Origin: Kiritimatiellia bacterium
GTDB taxonomy: Bacteria > Verrucomicrobiota > Kiritimatiellia > RFP12 > UBA1067
NCBI GenBank assembly: GCA_017514235.1
Contig: JAFWKK010000037.1
Span: 21,567 to 85,566 of the forward strand
Direction: 5' to 3'
Length of the DNA: 64,000 nucleotides
The number at the start of each line of letters is the position of its first letter. Position 1 is the first letter of the stretch. This document shows positions 58,568 through 64,000 of the stretch, in pieces. Under the pieces are notes generated by a model. The model worked only from the letters and a program-made list of their open reading frames with translations. It searched no databases and was not told where the DNA came from. Made by a program: the position numbers and the translations under genes.

Positions 58568-60075
58568 AAACTACGTGCGTAATAATTCTCGCGGCGGCGG
58601 CGATGGCCGCCGGGGCCGCAACGCCCGCTTCAATCGCCCTCGTGCCAGCGCCCAAGGAGCAGACGTGGCGCGATGGCACGTGTGCTTTCGTGGAGAAGGA
58701 CATTCGCTACGTGCGCGACGCCGCACTGCCGCCTGAGGGCTACCGCTTCGACATCACGCCGGACGGCGTGACGGTTGCCAGTGCAGATGACGCGGGCGCG
58801 TTCTACGCGCGGAAGACGTTGAAGCAACTGGCGGCGGGCGAAGACAGACGCGTGTGGATGCGTGACCATACCATTCCTTGCGGGACGGTGACGGATTGGC
58901 CGACGTTCAAGTGGCGCGGGTTCATGCTGGACGAAGGACGCCACTTCTTCGGTAAGGAGGTCGTGAAGCACGAGCTGGAGCTGATGGCGGACCACAAACT
59001 CAACGTGTTCCACTGGCATCTCACCGAATGCCAGGGGTGGCGGCTCGACATACAGTGCTTTCCGGAACTTGTGAAGTACGGAGCCGTGCGGCCTTGCTCC
59101 GTGGCGTACGGACACACCGGCCTTGCGGAGCGCGGCGACTGCGTGTTCAACGCCGAAAGGTACGGTCCCTTCTTCTACACGGTCGATGACGTGCGCGAGA
59201 TACTGGCGTTCGCCAAAGAGCGCTACATCACTGTGGTGCCGGAGATAGAGATGCCGGGGCACATACGGGCGCTTCTCGCGGCGCATCCTGAGTTCTCGTG
59301 CAAGGGCGACCTTTTGCGAGTTCCGAATGCGATCCACTCCATCGAGGAAGATGTCCTTTGCGCAGGAAACGACGATGCCATCCGCTTCATGGAGCGGGTG
59401 TACGACGAAGTGTGCGAACTCTTCCCTGGTGCGTATATCCACATCGGCGGCGACGAATGCCCGAAAACGCGGTGGAAGGAGTGCCCGAAGTGCCAGGCCC
59501 GCATCAAGGCCCTCGGGCTCAGGGACGAGGACGCGCTTCAGGCATGGGTGACGCGCCACTTCACCGACTACCTTGCAAAGAAAGGTCGGCGGGCCATCGG
59601 CTGGGACGAGGTCTTCGCCGGCAATCCGGGCAAGGAGACGATCATACACGGCTGGCACATCCGGCACGGCAACAAGTTCGGGCTCCTGGCCGCCGAGGCG
59701 GGGCATCCGACGATTGTTTCCGACCTGAAGAGCACGTATTTCTCCCTGCCGCAGAAGACGCCGGACGATCCATTCACATATCTGAGTCCGGGAACGTGGC
59801 TGACGCTGAAGACGGCGTATTCGTTCGATCCGTTCTCCGGCATGACCGAAAAGGCCAGGCCGAACGTGCTGGGGGCGGAATGCTGCATGTGGAGCGAATG
59901 CACCTGGAACATCTACGACCTCGACTTCAAGCTCTGGCCGCGTGCGTGTGCGTTCGCGGAGGCACTGTGGACCGCGCCCGCCAAGCCGCGCCACTTCGCG
60001 GACTTCTCGCGGCGCATGGCCGTTCACCGCAAACGGCTTATCGCCGCCCACGTCAACTGCGCACCGCTGGAGTGA
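58564..60075 (+). CDS. Exported GH20 beta-N-acetylhexosaminidase
   Basis: ATG 58564 overlaps the stop of the preceding frame (ATGA). The 503-residue protein has a signal peptide (TTCVIILAAAAMAAGAATPA). The GH20b domain is followed by the catalytic barrel: FKWRGFMLDEGRHFFG, NVFHWHLTECQGWRLDI, YITVVPEIEMPGHIRALLAAHPEF, and AYIHIGGDECPKTRW with the catalytic Asp297-Glu298 pair. Later elements are AIGWDEVFAG, HGWHIRHGNK and NVLGAECCMWSECTW. It should release terminal N-acetylglucosamine or N-acetylgalactosamine from host or microbial glycans outside the cell. It ends the operon; NagB two genes upstream can process the amino sugar after uptake. Confidence 0.95.
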   Translation: MKTTCVIILAAAAMAAGAATPASIALVPAPKEQTWRDGTCAFVEKDIRYVRDAALPPEGYRFDITPDGVTVASADDAGAFYARKTLKQLAAGEDRRVWMRDHTIPCGTVTDWPTFKWRGFMLDEGRHFFGKEVVKHELELMADHKLNVFHWHLTECQGWRLDIQCFPELVKYGAVRPCSVAYGHTGLAERGDCVFNAERYGPFFYTVDDVREILAFAKERYITVVPEIEMPGHIRALLAAHPEFSCKGDLLRVPNAIHSIEEDVLCAGNDDAIRFMERVYDEVCELFPGAYIHIGGDECPKTRWKECPKCQARIKALGLRDEDALQAWVTRHFTDYLAKKGRRAIGWDEVFAGNPGKETIIHGWHIRHGNKFGLLAAEAGHPTIVSDLKSTYFSLPQKTPDDPFTYLSPGTWLTLKTAYSFDPFSGMTEKARPNVLGAECCMWSECTWNIYDLDFKLWPRACAFAEALWTAPAKPRHFADFSRRMAVHRKRLIAAHVNCAPLE

Positions 60076-60124
60076 CAGGCAGGAAAAACAATGTAAAGAG
60101 AAGGACAAACCCATGATTACGGAA

Positions 60125-60290
60125 AATGCATGGAGCTTTCGAACTTTCCGGACAAGACATGCTGGAGCGACTTGATTCTGGGAGCCATCGAATAGTCCGC
60201 CGACTTTGAGAAAGACGCATGGACTTTCTCGAACGGGGTTCTGTCCGCATCGAAGGACAGTGCGCTTTGGTTCAAGGGCGATTTTGAAGG
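60125..60290 (+). pseudogene. Degenerate duplicate of a DUF1080 segment
   Basis: The bases resemble 57937-58085 of the broken gene: CCGGACAAGACATGCTGG, GCGACTTGATTC, GACTTTGAGAAAG, ATGGACTTTCTC, GGACAGTGCGCTTTGG and TTCAAGGGCGATT recur with scattered changes. The frame would read ELSNFPDKTCWSDLI and DAWTFSNGVLSASKDSALWF, with a stop (TAG) in the same region where the parent has GAG. No start or rest of a gene accompanies it. It is therefore a leftover of a partial duplication, not a working gene. Confidence 0.8.
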
Positions 60291-60320
60291 TCAGGCGTGT
60301 TCCGGGCACGTGCTGTGTGG

Positions 60321-60326
60321 TATAAT
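60321..60326 (+). promoter_or_regulatory. Extended -10 promoter of the ABC exporter operon
   Basis: TATAAT preceded by TGG (GTGTGGTATAAT). The start at 60358 leaves a leader of about 25 nt with GGAG (60349-60352). Confidence 0.7.
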
Positions 60327-60357
60327 GTCTCGCAGCGTCCTTATGAACGGAGCAAAG

Positions 60358-61110
60358 ATGAAGAACATGATCGTATGGCTGCCGCTGGCGGCAGTGATTG
60401 GCGGAATCGTTGGCGCTTGGGGGCCGATGGAGGAACTGCGCGCGCTCAAGGAACGGGAGGACGAGGCGAAGGCCGCGGCGCGTCCAGCGAAGCGCGGCGG
60501 ATTCGACCCGCTGTCCCAGTTCATAAACGTCCCAGACGCCGCGAAGCGTCCGCGACGAGCGAAGAAGCCTGCGGCGGCGCCGGTCGCGAATAGGAAGGGG
60601 GATGCGTCGGCCACGAACGCCGTGCCGTCCGCCGCGTCGCCGTCCGCCGTGGCGGACACGAAGGCGGATTCGCGCGCCGTGCTGTCTCCGGAGGACCTCC
60701 AGGCGCGCATAGACGAGGCTGCGGAGCTGTGGCGCACGCGCATCCAGCTCGCCCGCGCGACGGCGCTCGAGAAGCTCGGAATCGCGGCGGATTCCGCCGA
60801 TGCCTTCGACACTGCGCTCTCGGACATGAACGGCAGGCTGCGCGAGTCGATGCAAGCCATAGCCGACGCGCTCGTGAACGAGGAGGAGATGACGCCGGAG
60901 ATAGGCGTGAGGCTGATGAACGACATCTCAGCCACCATGGTCGAAACATACGACCAGATCGGCGGCTGCGTAGACGTGGCGAAGCGCGGCGACGTGGCGC
61001 AGCTTAATCTCGCCGAATTCATCGATCCTTTGGTCGCGGAGCCGCTTGTCGCCGTGCAGGACAAGCTCGACGGCCGCATGATGTTCGGCGGGAAGGGGCG
61101 CAGGGAATGA
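60358..61110 (+). CDS. Membrane-anchored protein of unknown function in ABC exporter operon
   Basis: ATG 60358 is preferred over ATG 60343, because GGAG lies at a proper distance. The 250-residue protein has one N-terminal membrane segment (MIVWLPLAAVIGGIVGAWG), a Pro/Ala/Lys-rich low-complexity linker (about 35-110) and a helical C-terminal half (LQARIDEAAELWRTRIQLARATALEKLG, FDTALSDMNGRLRESMQAIADALVN). It is probably a periplasm-facing coiled protein. Its last bases overlap the permease start (ATGA), so it is co-translated with the exporter and may be an adaptor, membrane-fusion-like partner or substrate. I do not recognise the family. Confidence 0.75.
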   Translation: MKNMIVWLPLAAVIGGIVGAWGPMEELRALKEREDEAKAAARPAKRGGFDPLSQFINVPDAAKRPRRAKKPAAAPVANRKGDASATNAVPSAASPSAVADTKADSRAVLSPEDLQARIDEAAELWRTRIQLARATALEKLGIAADSADAFDTALSDMNGRLRESMQAIADALVNEEEMTPEIGVRLMNDISATMVETYDQIGGCVDVAKRGDVAQLNLAEFIDPLVAEPLVAVQDKLDGRMMFGGKGRRE

Positions 61111-62000
61111 GCTTTCGCCGCGTGTGGCAGGCCGGGCTCTTCGAGCTCTTCGGCGCAATCCGCACCCGTCGTGCAGTCGTCGTGCTGGTGCTCTATCTCG
61201 CGTCGTCGCTCCTCTGCATGAACGGCGCGGTGACCGTGCTCGGCAAGATGGAGAGCCAGCTGGCGGAAGTCCTCCACCTCCAGACGGCGGAAGACGGCAG
61301 GAGCGGCGTGATCTCCAAGACGCTCTGGCGGTCGGACCAGTTCCAGCGGATGGTGCGCCATGTCGTCGGCGACTCGCTCGTCTACGAGGACATACGCGGC
61401 AAGCATCCCGCCGAGCTGCTGTATGCGTGGTTCACGTTCCTGTTCGTGCCTCTTCTGACGGTGCTCATTGCGGCGAACAGGGTGGCGGACGACATACACT
61501 CCGGAGCCGTGCGCTACATGCTCACGCGTGTCGCACGCTTCGAGTGGTCGCTTGGCAAGTACATCGGCACGGCGTTTCTGCTGGCGGCTGGGCTGGCGGT
61601 CGGCGCATTGGCGGCGTGGTGCGTCGCGGCGTTCCGGCTCTCCGGGGCCGACATCCCGGAACTTCTCCCTTCGATGCTTGGCTGGAGCGCGAAGGCGTGG
61701 GTGCTTTCGCTTGCCTGGCTCGGGCTCGCCCTCGGCATCTCCCATGTGGCCAAGACCGGAGCGAAGGCGACGGCGCTCGGAGTGTCCGCGCTTGTCGCCT
61801 TGTCGGCGGCATCCACGTCGCTGACGCTTTTCGGCGACCGGTTTGCCGTCCTGGCGCGGCTCTTCCCGTCCGCCGTCAACGACGCGCTCTGGCGCGCGTC
61901 CTTCGCGCCCGTCGTCAGCGCCTCGCTCTGGCTTCTCTTCCTTGGGCTTCTCTATCTTACGGCAGGCTACGCCGTCTTTGCGCGGAGGGACGCAAGATGA
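61107..62000 (+). CDS. ABC-2 type transporter permease
   Basis: A 297-residue membrane protein with six likely transmembrane segments, of which VVVLVLYLASSLLCMNGAV, WFTFLFVPLLTVLIAANRVADD, FLLAAGLAVGALAAWCVAAF and ATALGVSALVALSAASTSL are clear. The region RVADDIHSGAVRYMLTRVARFEWSLGKYIG is a characteristic ABC-2 permease segment. It shares overlapping ATGA junctions with both neighbours, forming a compact exporter operon with the ATPase downstream. The substrate is unknown; ABC-2 permeases export polysaccharides, lipids or drugs, or take part in envelope functions. Confidence 0.9.
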   Translation: MSFRRVWQAGLFELFGAIRTRRAVVVLVLYLASSLLCMNGAVTVLGKMESQLAEVLHLQTAEDGRSGVISKTLWRSDQFQRMVRHVVGDSLVYEDIRGKHPAELLYAWFTFLFVPLLTVLIAANRVADDIHSGAVRYMLTRVARFEWSLGKYIGTAFLLAAGLAVGALAAWCVAAFRLSGADIPELLPSMLGWSAKAWVLSLAWLGLALGISHVAKTGAKATALGVSALVALSAASTSLTLFGDRFAVLARLFPSAVNDALWRASFAPVVSASLWLLFLGLLYLTAGYAVFARRDAR

Positions 62001-62902
62001 ACGACGCGATAGTGACGCGCAGCCTCGTCAAGCTCTATCGCGGCGGACGCGCCCTTGACAGCTTTTCGCTCTCCGTGCCGACAGGCTCGACGATGGGCCT
62101 TGTCGGGCGGAACGGCGCGGGAAAGACCACCTGGATGATGGCGGTGGCGGGCTTCGTGCTTCCGGACTCCGGGGAGATCAGCATTCTCGGCCTCGGGCCG
62201 TTCGACGCCGACAAGCATGCGGGCCGCTTTGCGATTCTGCCGCAGGACTCGGAGCTTCCGCTCGAAGCCAGGCCCGGCGAACTGCTTGCGCGCTACGGCC
62301 GCCTGCAGGGACTGACCTCTGCGGTTGCGGACAGGGAGGCGGATTCGCTTCTCGCGGCCTTCAACCTTTCCGCCCATGCGAACAAGCCGATGCGTGCGCT
62401 TTCCCACGGCATGCGCAAGAAGGTCATGGTGGCGCAGGCGTTCATCGGCAGCCCCGACGTCGTGCTCCTGGACGAACCGCTGAGTGGACTCGACCCGGAG
62501 GAGGCCAACCGCATGCGGGCGTTCATCCGCGCCCGTCGCCGCAAGGAGACGATCGTCATTTCGTCGCACAACCTGGACGACATCGAGAAGCTTTGCACGC
62601 ATGTCGCGTTCATCGGCTCGGGGCGGCTGGAGCGAGTCGACACGCTTGCTGCGCTGACCTCCGGCGCGGGACGGCTCGTTGTTACGCTCCGCCGCCGTCC
62701 GGACGACCTCGCGGCGCTTGAGACGCTGGTCGCGGGCGTCCGCGTCTCGTGGAGGGAGGACACGTGCGAGTTGACGGTCGAATTCGATCCTGCGACGGCA
62801 CCGGAGGAGGTGAACGCGCGGCTTTTGCCGATGCTCTTCTCCTGCGGCGTGGTCTCTGTCTCATCCGGAATGACTTTGGAGCAGGCCTATCTCGCCAGAT
62901 AA
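61997..62902 (+). CDS. ABC transporter ATP-binding protein
   Basis: The ATG overlaps the permease stop (ATGA). The 301-residue protein has a complete ABC ATPase domain: Walker A LVGRNGAGKTTWM, Q-loop region AILPQDSELPLEARPGELL, signature LSHGMRKKVMVAQAF, Walker B DVVLLDEPLSGLDP and H-loop ISSHNLDDIEKLC. A C-terminal extension of about 80 residues (RLVVTLRRRPDDLAAL to the end) is typical of DrrA/CcmA-like exporters. It energises the ABC-2 permease encoded just upstream. Confidence 0.96.
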   Translation: MNDAIVTRSLVKLYRGGRALDSFSLSVPTGSTMGLVGRNGAGKTTWMMAVAGFVLPDSGEISILGLGPFDADKHAGRFAILPQDSELPLEARPGELLARYGRLQGLTSAVADREADSLLAAFNLSAHANKPMRALSHGMRKKVMVAQAFIGSPDVVLLDEPLSGLDPEEANRMRAFIRARRRKETIVISSHNLDDIEKLCTHVAFIGSGRLERVDTLAALTSGAGRLVVTLRRRPDDLAALETLVAGVRVSWREDTCELTVEFDPATAPEEVNARLLPMLFSCGVVSVSSGMTLEQAYLAR

Positions 62903-63011
62903 CCCCCAGTTCAGGGTAATGGATTAGCGGACGATGCCGCGCACTAACCGTTGCGACACTGGAAGTTACGGTGACTTGTAAAGGGGGGTGAGCAAGCAAA
63001 AACTCTACAAC

Positions 63012-63034
63012 TTTCCTGTGTCGTTGACAGGAAA
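63012..63034 (+). promoter_or_regulatory. Inverted repeat overlapping a -35 box
   Basis: TTTCCTGT (63012-63019) and ACAGGAAA (63027-63034) are perfect 8-bp arms around GTCGTTG. The right arm overlaps the TTGACA at 63024-63029, which fits a repressor operator. Confidence 0.5.
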
Positions 63035-63052
63035 AGACGCGTATGATAAACT
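63024..63052 (+). promoter_or_regulatory. Promoter with consensus -35
   Basis: TTGACA (63024-63029), 17-bp spacer, TAAACT (63047-63052) with TGA before it (extended -10). Confidence 0.65.
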
Positions 63053-63085
63053 ACAAGCGTCTTCTAAATTCCCTAAGAAAAGGCA

Positions 63086-64000
63086 ATGGCAATGAATATT
63101 ATCCATGATTTCCAGACGTTTTTGCTTTACGCATGCTTGGGTGTGCTGGGAGCCATCTTGCTGTCTTCGCTTATAGCTCTTTTAAGCCGACCTCTGGTGC
63201 GCATTGCCATGCGCGTGAGGGAGACAGGGTGGTTTAATACGCTTCTCGTGCTGATTGCCGTTGCCGTGATGGTGGCATATGGCGGCACGAAGCCGCCGCC
63301 AGTGCCTACTGGCGCCGACGCAACCTTTCGCGTGACCCCCTACGTGCAGCATCCCGCCACGAACGCCATGTCGCTCCTTTGGGTCTCGGATACGAATGCA
63401 ACCGCCGTCGTCGAATGGTGGCCGGAGAGCGATGCGGCGGACAGGCGAACGGCGTCGGTCACGCCGCGCCTTGCGACGGAGCTCGGCTACTTCGGCTACT
63501 CCCACGCCAAGCAATACCTGCCCGAGCTCGTGCCGTGGCAGTACCGTGTTCGCATCGAGGACCTTGAGCCAGATACGAAGTACGCCTATCGCGTCACTCT
63601 CCCGGGCGGAGAGACGTACTCGAACTCGTTCCGTACCTCTCCGGCGGAGTTCCGTCCCGTCCGATTCGTCGCATATTCCGACAGCGAGACGCAGCCGTCC
63701 TCCACCGGCGACCACGTTGCGTGGGAGGACTACAGGGTTGACGGGGACGCGAACCCGAGCGCAAACACGCGCAAGTACTTCATCGACCAGACGGACGGCT
63801 ACGCCAGCAACATCTGCACGATGGTCTCGCGCGAGCCGGACTTCTATGTCATTGCCGGCGACCTTGCCGAGAAAGGCTCGGACCAGACGCACTGGGACGA
63901 GTTCTGGCGGCACAACGCGGGCGGGCTGAACGACCCCGCCGGCTCAACGCCGATTCTCGCCGCGCCCGGCAACCACGAGTACCACGGCTACTACGCCGCC
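63086..64000 (+). CDS. Membrane-anchored purple-acid-phosphatase-like metallophosphoesterase, 3' incomplete
   Basis: The frame starting at ATG 63086 (AAAAGG upstream; a second ATG at 63092) runs open to the end of the window, 305 codons. Two membrane segments are predicted (LLYACLGVLGAILLSSLIALL and TGWFNTLLVLIAVAVMVAYGG). Next is a fibronectin-like domain of about 110 residues (ATFRVTPYVQHPATNAMSLLWVS, VRIEDLEPDTKYAYRVTLPGG), as in purple acid phosphatases. The metallophosphoesterase core starts with RFVAYSDSE, then FYVIAGDLAEKG, and ILAAPGNHEYHGYY; these contain the first three metal-ligand motifs. The rest lies beyond the window. Likely substrate: an extracellular phosphate ester or pyrophosphate. 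Confidence 0.85.
   Translation, partial: MAMNIIHDFQTFLLYACLGVLGAILLSSLIALLSRPLVRIAMRVRETGWFNTLLVLIAVAVMVAYGGTKPPPVPTGADATFRVTPYVQHPATNAMSLLWVSDTNATAVVEWWPESDAADRRTASVTPRLATELGYFGYSHAKQYLPELVPWQYRVRIEDLEPDTKYAYRVTLPGGETYSNSFRTSPAEFRPVRFVAYSDSETQPSSTGDHVAWEDYRVDGDANPSANTRKYFIDQTDGYASNICTMVSREPDFYVIAGDLAEKGSDQTHWDEFWRHNAGGLNDPAGSTPILAAPGNHEYHGYYAA

Larger units (their letters stand above)
62903..63085 (+). other. Intergenic region between the ABC operon and a phosphatase-like gene
   Basis: Most of this stretch has no recognisable feature. The promoter at 63024-63052 and the inverted repeat at 63012-63034 are listed separately. No terminator hairpin with a T-run was found after the ABC operon. 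Confidence 0.5.

Noticed and set aside
58630-60855. 741-codon minus-strand frame opposite the GH20 gene.
   Set aside because: The opposite strand encodes a clear GH20 enzyme with its catalytic pair; no product is recognisable on the minus strand.

Overview
The window reads as a chromosomal piece of an uncultivated, GC-rich, probably anaerobic host-associated bacterium of the PVC group, most likely Kiritimatiellota/Verrucomicrobiota or Lentisphaerota. This is inferred from gene content (exported polysaccharide-active enzymes, Tat-exported lipases/phosphoesterase-like enzymes, thrombospondin-type-3 repeats, RsbU-type phosphatases, type III secretion chaperone-like proteins, GntR/LacI hybrid regulators), not from a marker-gene tree. 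No tRNA, rRNA or CRISPR array was recognised.

Region 1 (1-5914): two large unrecognised soluble proteins followed by a CesT-like type III secretion chaperone, which is the layout of an effector-chaperone locus; then an AAA/DUF4143-type ATPase preceded by three direct repeats at exactly 33-bp spacing, and a small exported protein containing a 12-unit heptanucleotide array. Region 2 (6024-19027): a tight six-gene run of exported proteins, including three tandem paralogues of a YSGKL/ALWT-type domain and a 2583-residue giant protein with a LamG-like domain. Region 3 (19141-24393): a partner-switching regulatory cassette (membrane RsbU-like phosphatase, STAS antagonist, RsbU-RsbW fusion) with a second CesT-like chaperone embedded in it, which suggests Btr/Rsb-like control of secretion. 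Region 4 (24704-30777): four exported proteins, three with Tat-like signals (phosphoesterase, TIM-barrel hydrolase, metallo-beta-lactamase fold) and a beta-helix protein. Region 5 (30887-33315): housekeeping operon rplY-rpsF-ssb-rpsR-rplI with its own promoter and a strong terminator.

Region 6 (33405-41456): a beta-galactosidase remnant, then a consensus promoter and an operon of a TIM-barrel hydrolase, a GH28-like enzyme and a triple-repeat surface protein. Region 7 (41525-49815): a toxin-antitoxin pair, an (alpha/alpha) barrel enzyme, a GntR/LacI regulator, a membrane protein fused to a linalool dehydratase/isomerase-like domain, a XylR-type AraC regulator and a REP-associated tyrosine transposase. 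Region 8 (49955-60075): a seven-gene glycan operon (DUF6259-like hydrolase, small exported protein, SUMF1-like protein, beta-helix lyase, NagB, an alpha/alpha barrel-DUF1080 protein broken by one in-frame TAG, GH20 hexosaminidase), which fits release and catabolism of amino-sugar-containing host glycans. Region 9 (60125-64000): a DUF1080 gene fragment, an ABC-2 exporter operon, and an incomplete purple-acid-phosphatase-like gene running off the end.

Three features recur. Extended -10 promoters (TGnTATAAT) often lie 6-9 nt before the ATG, suggesting leaderless transcripts. Imperfect heptanucleotide arrays sit between genes and inside reading frames. Near-identical signal-peptide segments are shared by unrelated exported proteins.
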